The notes under the pieces: model-generated | Database searches by the model: none | Told to the model about the DNA's origin: nothing | What the model saw: the letters and a program-made list of their open reading frames with translations, nothing else | Program-made: the position numbers and the translations under genes | Shown: positions 31,141 through 39,393 of the stretch, piece after piece | How positions within the stretch are numbered: the stretch's first letter is position 1 | How the letters are laid out: each line of letters opens with the position of its first letter | Assembly (NCBI GenBank): GCA_046732855.1 | Contig: JBKPNX010000103.1 | Span: 1 to 39,393 of the forward strand | Reading direction: 5' to 3' | From: JBKPNX01 sp046732855 | Lineage (GTDB): Bacteria > Pseudomonadota > Alphaproteobacteria > Geminicoccales > Geminicoccaceae | Length of the DNA stretch: 39,393 nucleotides

Positions 31141-33329
31141 GCCCGTCGGTGCCTGCGTGGACCGCGCTCGCGGCGCGACCGCTCGCCCTGGCCGTCGTGA
31201 GACTCGCCGGGCGGGCGGCGCGGCGCCATCGGCTCGGTCTCCTCGCCGGTCACCTGATCGATGCCGCGCATGCTGAGCTTGACCTTGCCCCGTTCATCGA
31301 CGTTCAGCACCCGGACCTTGACCGTGTCCCCCTCCTTGACCACGTCGGTGACTTTGCCGACCCGCTCGTTGCGGAGCTCCGAAATGTGCAGGAGCCCGTC
31401 CTGCGCGCCGAGGAACTTGACGAAAGCGCCGAAGTCGACCACCCGCACCACCGTCCCGGTATAGACCACGCCGACCTCTGGTTCGCTGGTCAGGCCGCGG
31501 ATCCAATCCACCGCCTGCTGGCTGGCCAAGGCGTCGCTCGAGGCGATTTTAACCGTGCCGTCGTCCTCGATGTCGATCTTGGTGCCCGTGGTCTCGCAGA
31601 TCTCGCGGATCATCTTGCCCCCCGGGCCGATCACCATGCCGATCTTGTCCTGGGGGATGTGGATGACGCTGATCCTGGGCACCGATTCGCGCAGCTCGGG
31701 CCGCGCTCCGCTGATGCCCTTGGCCATCTCGTCCAGGATGTGCAGCCGACCGTCGCGCGCCTGGGTGAGCGCCTGGCGCATGATCGCCTCGGTGATGCCG
31801 GCGATCTTGATGTCCATCTGCAGAGCAGTGACGCCGACCTCGGTACCCGCGACCTTGAAGTCCATGTCGCCGAGATGATCCTCGTCGCCGAGGATGTCGG
31901 ACAGCACGGCGACCCGCTCGCCCTCCTTGATCAGTCCCATGGCGATACCGGCGACCGGCCGCTCGATCGGCACGCCGGCGTCCATCAGCGCGAGCGAGCT
32001 GCCGCAGACGGTGGCCATGGAGCTCGAGCCGTTGGACTCGGTGATCTCGGACACGACCCGGATGGTGTAGGGGAAGCTCTCACGCGGCGGTAGCAGCGGC
32101 CGGACCGCGCGCCACGCCAGCTTGCCGTGGCCGATTTCCCGGCGACCCGGTGAGCGCAGCATGCTGGCTTCGCCGGTCGAATAGGGCGGGAAGTTGTAGT
32201 GCAGCAGAAAGTGCTCGCGGTAGTCGCCCTCGAGCGCATCGATCACCTGCTCGTCCTGGCCGGTGCCGAGCGTCGCGACCACAAGCGCCTGGGTCTCGCC
32301 GCGCGTGAACAGGGCGCTGCCATGGACCCGGGGCAGGACGCCGACCTCGGCCCCGATCGGACGGATGCCGGTAGTGCCGCGCCCGTCGATGCGCCGCTCG
32401 GTATCCAGGATGGCATTGCGCACGATCGCCTTCTCGAGCTTTTTGAACGCGCTCAGCACCGCCGGCGCGAGCTCGCCGTCCTGGCCGCCCAGGGCCTCGA
32501 GCGCCGCGACCCGCACCGCCTCGACGCGGTCGGTGCGCGCCTGCTTGCCGGACTCGGCGTAGGCCTGGCGCAGCTCCGTCTCGAACCGCCCGGCGAGCGT
32601 CTCGTACAGATCGCCGTGCTCGACCAGCTCCAGCTCCCACGGCTCCTTGGCGCACTCCTCGGCCAGCGCGATGATCAGATCGATCGCCGGCTGGAACTGT
32701 TGCTGGCCGAACAGCACCGCGCCCAGCATGGTGTCCTCGGGCAGCTGTCTCGCCTCGGATTCGACCATCATCACGGCATCGCGCGTCCCCGCGACGACCA
32801 GGTCGAGCTCGCTGCCGACCAGATCCTGATAGGTCGGGTTGAGCAAGAACTCGCCATTGTTGTAGCCGACGCGGGCGCCCCCGATCGGGCCGAGGAACGG
32901 AATGCCCGAGATGGTGAGCGCCGCGCTCGCGCCGATCATCGCGACGATGTCCGGATCGTTCTGCTGATCGTGCGCCAGCACGGTGCAGATCACCTGGGTC
33001 TCGTTTCGGAACCCCTCTGGGAACAGGGGCCGGATCGGCCGGTCGATCAGGCGCGAGGTCAACGTCTCCTTCTCGGCCGGCCGGCCCTCGCGCTTGAAGA
33101 AGCCGCCCGGGATCTTGCCGGCGGCGAAGGTCTTTTCCTGATAGTTGACGGTCAGCGGAAAGAAGTCCTGCCCCGGCTTGACCGTTTTCGCGGCGACCGC
33201 GGTGCACAGCACCGTGGTCTCGCCGTACGTCGCCAGCACGGCGCCGTCCGCCTGTCGCGCGATCCGGCCGCTTTCCAGAACCAGGGGGCGACCGCCCCAG
33301 ATCATCTCTTTTCTCGTGATGTCAAACAT
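31134..33329 (-). CDS. pnp: Polyribonucleotide nucleotidyltransferase (PNPase)
   Basis: A 731-residue PNPase. It begins MFDITRKEMIWGGRPLVLES and has two RNase PH-like halves; the second carries the G-D-E-D-H-L-G-D-M-D-F active-site motif. A KH domain (SVIHIPQDKIGMVIGPGGKM) and an S1 domain (VGVVYTGTVVRVVDFGAFVKF) follow. It degrades RNA 3' to 5' by phosphorolysis in the degradosome. The C-terminus ends in a short basic tail. The leader between rpsO and pnp has palindromes, including CAGCCTAGGCTG at 33352-33363; PNPase autoregulation through leader hairpins is known in E. coli. Confidence 0.97.
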   Translation of the reverse strand: MFDITRKEMIWGGRPLVLESGRIARQADGAVLATYGETTVLCTAVAAKTVKPGQDFFPLTVNYQEKTFAAGKIPGGFFKREGRPAEKETLTSRLIDRPIRPLFPEGFRNETQVICTVLAHDQQNDPDIVAMIGASAALTISGIPFLGPIGGARVGYNNGEFLLNPTYQDLVGSELDLVVAGTRDAVMMVESEARQLPEDTMLGAVLFGQQQFQPAIDLIIALAEECAKEPWELELVEHGDLYETLAGRFETELRQAYAESGKQARTDRVEAVRVAALEALGGQDGELAPAVLSAFKKLEKAIVRNAILDTERRIDGRGTTGIRPIGAEVGVLPRVHGSALFTRGETQALVVATLGTGQDEQVIDALEGDYREHFLLHYNFPPYSTGEASMLRSPGRREIGHGKLAWRAVRPLLPPRESFPYTIRVVSEITESNGSSSMATVCGSSLALMDAGVPIERPVAGIAMGLIKEGERVAVLSDILGDEDHLGDMDFKVAGTEVGVTALQMDIKIAGITEAIMRQALTQARDGRLHILDEMAKGISGARPELRESVPRISVIHIPQDKIGMVIGPGGKMIREICETTGTKIDIEDDGTVKIASSDALASQQAVDWIRGLTSEPEVGVVYTGTVVRVVDFGAFVKFLGAQDGLLHISELRNERVGKVTDVVKEGDTVKVRVLNVDERGKVKLSMRGIDQVTGEETEPMAPRRPPGESHDGQGERSRRERGPRRHRRAG

Positions 33330-33351
33330 TGGTGTCGTTCAGCCTTTGCCA

Positions 33352-33363
33352 CAGCCTAGGCTG
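33352..33363. repeat. Palindrome in the pnp leader
   Basis: CAGCCTAGGCTG is a perfect 12-bp palindrome 23 bp upstream of the pnp start. A second inverted repeat GGCCGC/GCGGCC follows it to the right. They may form leader hairpins for RNase III/PNPase autoregulation or the end of the rpsO transcript. Confidence 0.35.
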
Positions 33364-33460
33364 GCCGCGTGCGGCCGCCTGCCCGGATAGCGCCGGACCC
33401 GCTTTGGAAGGACGATCCGCGGCGCGTTGCCGGCGCGCGGAACGCCCCGATGAACCGGCG

Positions 33461-33730
33461 CTACCGGCGCAGCCCGAGCCGTTCGATCACGGTCTGATAG
33501 CGGCTCTGATTTTTGCGCCGGAGATAGTCGAGCAGCCGGCGCCGGCGACCGACCATCATCAGCAGGCCGCGGCGCGAGGCGAAGTCCCGCTTGTGGGCCT
33601 TGAGGTGCTCGGTGAGATTCGAGATGCGCTCGGTCAGCACGGCGACCTGCACCTCGGGCGAGCCGGTGTCGTTGGACCGCGTCGCGAAATCGGTCATCAC
33701 GGCTTGCTTGCGCTCGGGAGTGATGGACAT
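33461..33730 (-). CDS. rpsO: 30S ribosomal protein S15
   Basis: An 89-residue S15 (MSITPERKQAVMTDFATR, then G-S-P-E-V-Q-V-A, NLTEHLKAHKRDFASRRGLL, and R-R-R-R-L-L-D-Y-L). It binds 16S rRNA helix 22 early in small-subunit assembly. The 89-residue length and MSIT start match the family, so I chose the ATG at 33730, but this start has only a distant GAGG. An upstream ATG at 33760 overlaps the truB stop (ATGA) and would add the ten residues MKSDEASEPI; translational coupling makes it a real alternative. The order rpsO-pnp is conserved. Confidence 0.93.
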   Translation of the reverse strand: MSITPERKQAVMTDFATRSNDTGSPEVQVAVLTERISNLTEHLKAHKRDFASRRGLLMMVGRRRRLLDYLRRKNQSRYQTVIERLGLRR

Positions 33731-33756
33731 GATCGGTTCGCTTGCCTCATCTGACT

Positions 33757-34677
33757 TCATAAGTTGAACACCCGGACCGGGCTGAGCTCGGCGCCGTGCA
33801 GGCGGGCGAGCGCAACCATTCGGCCGGCGGCCATGGCGCGCACGGTAGCGTCGGACTCGGCCGCGCCGGCCAGCAGCCCGGGCGCGACCCGAATCGTCTG
33901 ACCCGCGCGCAGCCGGTCGACCTGCGGCTGGGTCAGCGGCAGCGCCGGCAGATCGCCGAGCGCGGCGCCGACCGGCAGGAGCGCCTGCGGCAGCGCGTCG
34001 TCGGCCACGACCTGCTCCAGCGCCGTGAGCGAAACGGCCTCTGCCACGCCGAACGGCCCGACCCGCAGGCGGCGCAACGCCACGACATGACCGAGACAGC
34101 CGAGCGCCTCGCCCAGATCGCGGACCAGCGCGCGCACGTAAGTGCCGCGCCCGCACACGACCTCGAAGATGACGAGGTCCGGATCGGGCCGCTCGACCAG
34201 ATCGAACCGCTCGACCTGCACCGGGCGCGGCGCCAGCGCCACCGCTTCGCCGCGCCGCGCCAGGTCGTACGCGCGCTCGCCCTCGACCTTGACCGCGGCG
34301 AACCGGGGCGGCACCTGCTCGATCCGCCCGACGAAGCGCGGCAGCAACGCCGCGATCTCGGCACTGGTCGGCCGCACCGCGCTGGTCGCGAGCACCTCGC
34401 CCTCGGCGTCGTCGGTGGCGCGCGCCTCGCCGAGGCGCGCGGTGAAGCGGTAGTGCTTGCGCCCGTCCATGACGTACGCGACCGTCTTGGTCGCCTCGCC
34501 CAGCGCGAGCGGCAGCACGCCGGTCGCGAGCGGGTCGAGCGTGCCGCCATGGCCGGCCTTGCGCGCCCCAGTGATCCGGCGCACGCGAGTGACCGCCTCA
34601 GTCGAGGTCATCCCCGCCGGCTTGTCCAGGCACAACCAGCCGTGGATCGGCTGCCCCCTGGACCTAGCCCGGGCCAT
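33757..34677 (-). CDS. truB: tRNA pseudouridine(55) synthase TruB
   Basis: A 306-residue enzyme making pseudouridine 55 in tRNA. Motif I (HGWLCLDKPAGMTSTEAV), the catalytic Asp48 in GHGGTLDPLATGVLP, Y-R-F-T-A-R-L-G, and CGRGTYVRALVRDLGEAL are all present. It overlaps rbfA by 14 nt and its stop overlaps an upstream rpsO start. The C-terminal part resembles a PUA-like domain. Confidence 0.96.
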   Translation of the reverse strand: MARARSRGQPIHGWLCLDKPAGMTSTEAVTRVRRITGARKAGHGGTLDPLATGVLPLALGEATKTVAYVMDGRKHYRFTARLGEARATDDAEGEVLATSAVRPTSAEIAALLPRFVGRIEQVPPRFAAVKVEGERAYDLARRGEAVALAPRPVQVERFDLVERPDPDLVIFEVVCGRGTYVRALVRDLGEALGCLGHVVALRRLRVGPFGVAEAVSLTALEQVVADDALPQALLPVGAALGDLPALPLTQPQVDRLRAGQTIRVAPGLLAGAAESDATVRAMAAGRMVALARLHGAELSPVRVFNL

Positions 34678-35077
34678 CGTCCTTCCCCTCGCTGCCCACC
34701 GCGGCGCGCTCCTGCGCGAGCAGCGCCTCGATGTGCGCCGCCTCGGCGAACGACCGATCGGGCCGAAACGTCAGGTCCGGGGCGTATTTCAGCCGCATGC
34801 GTCGCGTCACCTCGCCGCGCAGCTGCGGCGCGACCCGCTGCAGCGCCTCCAGGCGCTCCGGGCCCAGCTCGCCGCCCAACTCGGTGATGAACACCACGGC
34901 GTGGCGCAGATCCGCGCTGATGCGCACTTCCGACACGGTGAGCCGCACGTCCACGAGCGCCGCCTCGCGCAGGTGACCGCGTCCCAAGAGCTCCGCGAGC
35001 ACGTGGCGCAGCTCCTCGCCGACCCGCAACTGACGTTGGCTCGGCCGACCACCGGCCTCCGCCGTCCGGCGTGCCAT
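34664..35077 (-). CDS. rbfA: Ribosome-binding factor A
   Basis: A 137-residue protein with the RbfA KH-like core: RQLRVGEELRHVLAELL, then VSEVRISADLRHAVVFIT and R-M-R-L-K-Y-A-P-D-L-T-F-R-P-D-R-S. It assists late maturation of the 30S subunit and cold adaptation. I chose the ATG at 35077 with GGGGGAG 5 nt upstream. It lies between infB and truB as in most proteobacteria. Confidence 0.95.
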   Translation of the reverse strand: MARRTAEAGGRPSQRQLRVGEELRHVLAELLGRGHLREAALVDVRLTVSEVRISADLRHAVVFITELGGELGPERLEALQRVAPQLRGEVTRRMRLKYAPDLTFRPDRSFAEAAHIEALLAQERAAVGSEGKDDGPG

Positions 35078-35147
35078 AGTCTCCCCCAGAATCCTGATCA
35101 CGCGGCCGGTGCTGCGGCGAGCGGTTCCCGGCGGGGCGGTCCCGATC

Positions 35148-37814
35148 TCACAGCGTGCGGGCAACCTGCTCGACCTCGTAAGCCTCGATCACGTCGCCCT
35201 CGCGCAGGTCGCCCCAGCCGTCGATGCCGATGCCGCACTCGAAGCCTTCGCGCACCTCGCGCACGTCGTCCTTGAAACGCTTGAGCGAGCCCAGCGCGCC
35301 GTCGTGGATCACGATGTCGTCGCGCAGCAGGCGCGCCCGCGCGCCGCGCCGGATCACGCCGTCGATCACCCGACAGCCCGCGATCCTGCCCACCTTGGAG
35401 ATCGAGAACACCTCGCGGACCTCGGCGTGGCCGAGCATGGTCTCGCGCGAGGACGGCGCCAGCAGACCGGACAGGCCCGCCTTCACCTCGTCGAGCAGCT
35501 CGTAGATGATCGAGTGGTAGCGGATCTCGACGCCTTCGCGCCGCGCCAGCTCGCGCGCCTGGGCATTGGCCCGGACGTTGAACCCGATGATTATCGCCCG
35601 CGACGCGAGCGCCAGGGTGACGTCGGATTCGGTGATCGCGCCGACGCCGCTGTGCAGCACGCGCACCAACACCTCCTCGGTGCCGAGCTTCTCCAGCCCG
35701 GCGACGATCGCCTCCATCGAGCCGTGGACGTCGGACTTGACCACCACGGGCAATTCGTTCGCCCCGCCGCCAGCCAGCCGGCTGAACATTTCCTCGACCG
35801 AGCCGCGCCCGGTGGTGGCCGCCGCCTGCTCGCGCCGCTTGCGCTGGCGGTATTCGGTGATCTCGCGCCCGCGGCGTTCGCTGTCGACCACGACCAGCGG
35901 ATCGCCAGCGTCGGGCACGCCGTCCAGGCCGAGGGTCTCGACCGGTACCGACGGGCCGGCCGCCTCAAGGGCCTGGCCGCGATCGCCGACCAGCGCGCGC
36001 ACCCGCCCCCACTGGGCGCCGCACACGATGATGTCGCCGACCCGCAGCGTACCCCGCTGGATCAGGACGGTGGCGACCACGCCGCGCCCGCGATCCAGCT
36101 TGCCCTCGATCACCACGCCCTGGGCATCACGATTCGGATTGGCCTTGAGCTCGAGCACCTCGGCCTGGAGCTGGATCGTCTCGATCAGCTTGTCGAGGTT
36201 GGTGCGCTGGGTGGCGCTCACCTCGACGTGCAGCACGTCGCCGCCGTACTCCTCGAGCACCACGTCGTGATTGAGCAGGCCCTGCTTGACCCGCGCGGGA
36301 TCGGCATCGGGCCGGTCGATCTTGTTGATCACGACCACGATCGGCACCCCGGCCGCCTTGGCGTGGTTGATCGCCTCGATCGTCTGAGGCATCACCCCGT
36401 CGTCGGCGGCGACCACGAGGATCACGAGATCGGTCACCCGCGCGCCGCGCGCGCGCATCTCGGTGAACGCGGCGTGACCCGGGGTGTCGATGAAGGTCAC
36501 CGGGCGGCCGGTGCCGACGTCGACCTGATAGGCGCCGATGTGCTGCGTGATGCCGCCCGCCTCGTGTGCGGCCACGTCGGACTGGCGCAGCGCATCCAGC
36601 AGCGAGGTCTTGCCGTGATCGACGTGCCCCATCACGGTGACTACCGGCGCGCGCGGCTGCACATCGGCGGCGTCATCCTGGGTGCCCTCGAGGCCGATCT
36701 CCACGTCGGCTTCGCTGACCCGCTTGGCCTGATGGCCGAACTCCGCGACCAGTAGCTCGGCGGTGTCGGCATCGAGCACCTGATTGATGGTGGCCATGAC
36801 GCCCATCTTGATCAGCTGCTTGACCACATCGGCGCCGCGCACCGCCATGCGATTGGCCAGCTCGGCCACCGTGATGGTCTCGGGCAGCACCACCTCGCGC
36901 ACGAACTGCCCGGCGTCGATCTGCTGCGCCTGGCGCTTCTCCCGCTCGCGCTGACGACGGAGCGCGGCGAGCGAGGGCGTGGGGCGCTCGAGCAGCTCGC
37001 TGTCGCTGTCCAGGACCACCCGGCTGCGCGTGCTCTCGCGGCGCACCGTGCCACGCCGTCCATCCCCCTGCTCGCGGTCGGTTTCCTTGCCGCTCTTGCC
37101 CTTGGGCTTGGCCCGGGGCGTCTCACCGGGCCTGACCGCTGGTCGCGCAGTCGCGGGCTCGGCGCGTGCGGCCGGCCTGCCCGCAGGCGCCGCCGTCTCC
37201 ACTTCGCCCTCGGCCTCGCGGCGCTTGCGTTGCTCGTCCTCTTCCTTGGCAAGCAGCCGGGCCGCGGTTTCCTCGGCGCGCTTGCGCGCCTCCTCCTCCG
37301 CCCGCTTGCGCGCCTCTTCCTCGGCCTGCCGCTTGACCGCCGCTTCCTCCTCGGCATGGCGGCGGGCGGCGTCCTCGGCCTGGCGCTGCGCGTTCGCCTC
37401 GGAGCGCCGGCGTGCTTCCTCCTCGGCGCGCCTGGAGTCGGCGAGCGCGCGCACCCGGGCGCTCTTCTCCTCGTCGGTGAGGGGCTTCAGGACCACGCCA
37501 CGGCGCGCCGCAGCGCGGTCATCGCGACGCAGCGGCCCCCCGGCTGGCGTGTCGGTGCGCGCTCTGAGCACGTCCACGGTCGCCCCGCCCGGCGTCTCGA
37601 CCTCAGGTCGGCCGGCCACGCCGCCCGGCGACTTCAGCTGCCGCTTGCGCTTGACCTCGACCGCGACCGACTTGCTGCGGCCGTGCGAGAAGCTCTGCCG
37701 CACCATGCCGCTGTCCACGGTCTTGGTCAGCTCGATCCGGCCGGCCGGTCGAGCCAGGGAAATCCGTGCACCGCGCTCCTGCTCTTTGGTCTCGGTGGTC
37801 TTGGGGTCGGTCAT
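35148..37814 (-). CDS. infB: Translation initiation factor IF-2
   Basis: An 888-residue IF-2. The long N-terminal region (about 120-300) is a charged, Ala/Glu/Arg-rich coiled segment, followed by an IF2_N domain. The GTPase has GHVDHGKTS (G1, about 396-404), DTPGHAAFTEMRARG (G3, about 443) and NKIDRP (G4). Domains II and III and the C-terminal fMet-tRNA-binding domain follow (GLEKLGTEEVLVRVLHSGVG, A-I-I-I-G-F-N-V-R). I chose the ATG at 37814, which overlaps the ylxR stop by 4 nt. The frame extends further to 38315, but that part lies inside ylxR. Confidence 0.97.
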   Translation of the reverse strand: MTDPKTTETKEQERGARISLARPAGRIELTKTVDSGMVRQSFSHGRSKSVAVEVKRKRQLKSPGGVAGRPEVETPGGATVDVLRARTDTPAGGPLRRDDRAAARRGVVLKPLTDEEKSARVRALADSRRAEEEARRRSEANAQRQAEDAARRHAEEEAAVKRQAEEEARKRAEEEARKRAEETAARLLAKEEDEQRKRREAEGEVETAAPAGRPAARAEPATARPAVRPGETPRAKPKGKSGKETDREQGDGRRGTVRRESTRSRVVLDSDSELLERPTPSLAALRRQREREKRQAQQIDAGQFVREVVLPETITVAELANRMAVRGADVVKQLIKMGVMATINQVLDADTAELLVAEFGHQAKRVSEADVEIGLEGTQDDAADVQPRAPVVTVMGHVDHGKTSLLDALRQSDVAAHEAGGITQHIGAYQVDVGTGRPVTFIDTPGHAAFTEMRARGARVTDLVILVVAADDGVMPQTIEAINHAKAAGVPIVVVINKIDRPDADPARVKQGLLNHDVVLEEYGGDVLHVEVSATQRTNLDKLIETIQLQAEVLELKANPNRDAQGVVIEGKLDRGRGVVATVLIQRGTLRVGDIIVCGAQWGRVRALVGDRGQALEAAGPSVPVETLGLDGVPDAGDPLVVVDSERRGREITEYRQRKRREQAAATTGRGSVEEMFSRLAGGGANELPVVVKSDVHGSMEAIVAGLEKLGTEEVLVRVLHSGVGAITESDVTLALASRAIIIGFNVRANAQARELARREGVEIRYHSIIYELLDEVKAGLSGLLAPSSRETMLGHAEVREVFSISKVGRIAGCRVIDGVIRRGARARLLRDDIVIHDGALGSLKRFKDDVREVREGFECGIGIDGWGDLREGDVIEAYEVEQVARTL

Positions 37815-38458
37815 GATCGTCCGGTCGTGTTCTGCGGCTCGGTCGGATAGACGCTCTCGTTCCGTGCGGGCGGCGCCAGGACATCCGCGCGGAACCCGGC
37901 GAGGCGCCGGATGTAGCACAGCAGGCGGTCGGCCAGCCGCCCCGGCGCGACGGCGACGTGGACCAAGCCTTCGCGCCCCAGCGCCGCGCCCAGCTCGGCC
38001 CTGGAGAAGGCGGTGATGACGGGCAGATCCGCAGCCAGCCGACGCAGCTTGCTGCGGCCGTCCGCCGCGCTGTCGGTCGCCGCGATCAGCACTCCGGCCG
38101 ACGACGACCGCAGATAGGCACGGACCTGCTCGAAGCCCATGGTGACCTGACCGGCCCGCCGCGCCAAGCCCAGGCAATCCAGCGCGCGCTGCACGAGCAG
38201 ACGCTCGACCTGCCCCGCCAGATCCGCCTCGGCCCGCACGGGCGCCTGAACCCCGCGCGCGAACAGGTGGGCGCCGACCGCCTTGTTTAACACATTCCGC
38301 TCCGCGCTCAACCACATACCGCGGCCGGGCAGTCGGCCGTCGATGTCCGGCACCACCTGCCCGCTCGGGTCGAGCACGAAACGGATCATCTCGTCCTGGC
38401 CCTTGACCTCACGGGTGACGAGACAGCGTCGCTGCGGCGCCTCGACGGCTCGCGCCAT
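37811..38458 (-). CDS. YlxR/RnpM (DUF448) - L7Ae-like RNA-binding protein
   Basis: A 215-residue protein between nusA and infB. Residues 8-65 are the DUF448 (YlxR) domain (RRCLVTREVKGQDEMIRFVL, then GRLPGRGMWLSAERNV), and residues 90-190 an L7Ae/L30e-like domain (CLGLARRAGQVTMGFEQV, then ADLPVITAFSRAELGAALGR). In Bacillus the YlxR protein is reported to modulate RNase P (RnpM). The two-domain form is usual in alphaproteobacteria. The stop overlaps infB by 4 nt, and 21 bp separate it from nusA. Confidence 0.92.
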   Translation of the reverse strand: MARAVEAPQRRCLVTREVKGQDEMIRFVLDPSGQVVPDIDGRLPGRGMWLSAERNVLNKAVGAHLFARGVQAPVRAEADLAGQVERLLVQRALDCLGLARRAGQVTMGFEQVRAYLRSSSAGVLIAATDSAADGRSKLRRLAADLPVITAFSRAELGAALGREGLVHVAVAPGRLADRLLCYIRRLAGFRADVLAPPARNESVYPTEPQNTTGRS

Positions 38459-38479
38459 GGTCGGCTCCGACCTCGCCCC

Positions 38480-39393
38480 TCACTGAGAGGGCTCCGCCGG
38501 CGCGGCGTCATTGACCGGCGGCGCGGCCGCCGCGGCAGCACCCGCACCCTCGGCCCCGGCATCCTCGTCGCCGAACCAGTGGGCGCGCGCCGCCATGATC
38601 AGGTTCCCGGCGTCCGCTTCGGTCAGCTCCGCCTCGGGCAGCAGTTCGACCAGCTCGTCCGCGGCGAGATCGGCCAGATCGTCGAGCGAATTCACGCCTT
38701 TGCGGCCGAGCGCCACGATGTGCTCCAGCGACAGCTGCTCGAACTCCAGGAGGTCCTCGCTCAGGCCGAGCGCTGCCGCCTCCTCGCGCAACGCCGCTTC
38801 CCGCTGGGTCAGATACTGCTCGGCGCGCTCGCGCAACGCCTGGGCGACGCTCTCGTCGAAGCCTTGGATCGAGGCGAGCTCCTCCTGATCGACGTAGAGC
38901 AGCTCGTCGACGTTGCTGAACCCTTCGGTGACCAACAGCTGCGCGATCACCTCCTCGACGTTGAGCGCGTTCACGAAATACTCGGTCAGGGTCTTGAACT
39001 CGCGCGAGCGCCGCTCGGCGTCCTCGCTCTCGGTGACGATGTCGATGTCCCAGCCGGTGAGCTGCGAGGCGAGCCGCACGTTCTGGCCGCGGCGGCCGAT
39101 GGCCAGCGAGAGCTGGGCGTCGGGCACGATCACCTCGATCCGCCGGCTCTCCTCGTCGAGCACGACCTTGCTGACTTCGGCGGGCGCCAGAGCATTGACC
39201 ACGAAGGTGGCCGGATCCGGCGACCACGGAATGATGTCGATCTTCTCGCCCGAGAGCTCGTTCACCACCGCCTGCACGCGCGAGCCGCGCATGCCGACGC
39301 AGGCGCCGACCGGGTCGATGCTGCTGTCCTTGGAGACCACGGCGATCTTGGCGCGCGAGCCCGGATCGCGCGCGACCGACTTGATCTCGATGA
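38480..39393 (-). CDS. nusA: Transcription factor NusA, C-terminal part (cut by window edge)
   Basis: About 304 residues to the stop; the frame is open to the window edge. The visible part starts I-E-I-K-S-V-A-R-D-P-G-S-R-A-K-I-A-V, which is the KH1 region of NusA. It continues with CVGMRGSRVQAVVNELSGEK-I-D-I-I-P, then the second KH region (L-S-L-A-I-G-R-R-G-Q-N-V-R-L-A), and the C-terminal helix-hairpin-helix repeats (EELASIQGFDESVAQALRER, then GVNSLDDLADLAADELVELL). NusA modulates pausing, termination and antitermination. The N-terminal RNA polymerase-binding and S1 domains lie outside the window. Confidence 0.95.
   Translation of the reverse strand, partial: IEIKSVARDPGSRAKIAVVSKDSSIDPVGACVGMRGSRVQAVVNELSGEKIDIIPWSPDPATFVVNALAPAEVSKVVLDEESRRIEVIVPDAQLSLAIGRRGQNVRLASQLTGWDIDIVTESEDAERRSREFKTLTEYFVNALNVEEVIAQLLVTEGFSNVDELLYVDQEELASIQGFDESVAQALRERAEQYLTQREAALREEAAALGLSEDLLEFEQLSLEHIVALGRKGVNSLDDLADLAADELVELLPEAELTEADAGNLIMAARAHWFGDEDAGAEGAGAAAAAAPPVNDAAPAEPSQ

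Noticed and set aside
35109..36755. A 548-codon plus-strand frame opposite infB
   Set aside because: Shadow frame of infB with no recognisable protein and no start signal.

Overview
The window is a very GC-rich chromosomal segment that looks alphaproteobacterial. The evidence is the nusA-ylxR-infB-rbfA-truB-rpsO-pnp order, a FliX flagellar regulator divergent from flgI with a CtrA-like box, an Irr-type Fur regulator with an HHHH motif, and a DUF1127/GcvA-like LysR pair. A Rhodospirillales-like organism fits, but I cannot fix the genus. I see no rRNA, tRNA, CRISPR array or intact insertion sequence.

Left part (1-12.7 kb), accessory in character. A DUF1127 gene cut by the left edge is divergent from a LysR regulator. 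A two-gene operon follows: a stand-alone TIR protein overlaps by 4 nt a TIR-pentapeptide-repeat protein whose C-terminus looks like a second TIR-like fold. Next is an intact branched-chain-amino-acid-type ABC transporter operon (binding protein, two ATPases, two permeases) ending in a cysteine hydrolase, probably for uptake and hydrolysis of an amide or ureido compound. Directly after it lies an LRR-Roc-COR-TIR protein split into two reading frames. The three TIR proteins resemble immune effectors and are the best candidates for an undescribed defence system.

Middle (12.7-22.6 kb). A 527-bp spacer holds two strong hairpins bracketed by an imperfect direct repeat. Small membrane or envelope genes follow (DUF1003, BON, DUF202). 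A minus-strand flagellar operon then runs flgI, flgJ-like, flgN-like, flgK, flgL, fliW and a SPINDLY/OGT-type glycosyltransferase. It is headed by a sigma-54-type promoter and is divergent from fliX.

Right-middle (22.6-31 kb). A secreted TPR protein is followed by an Mla-type lipid ABC operon (STAS-MlaE fusion, MlaF, MlaD, auxiliary lipoprotein). Then come a 2-hydroxyacid dehydrogenase divergent from an exported SH3 protein, irr with three 17-bp direct repeats upstream, and a nitronate-monooxygenase-like flavoprotein with a C-terminal cysteine cluster.

Right end (31-39.4 kb). The conserved translation/RNA operon is read on the minus strand, with nusA cut by the window edge. The genes overlap or nearly abut, and a long nested hairpin follows pnp.
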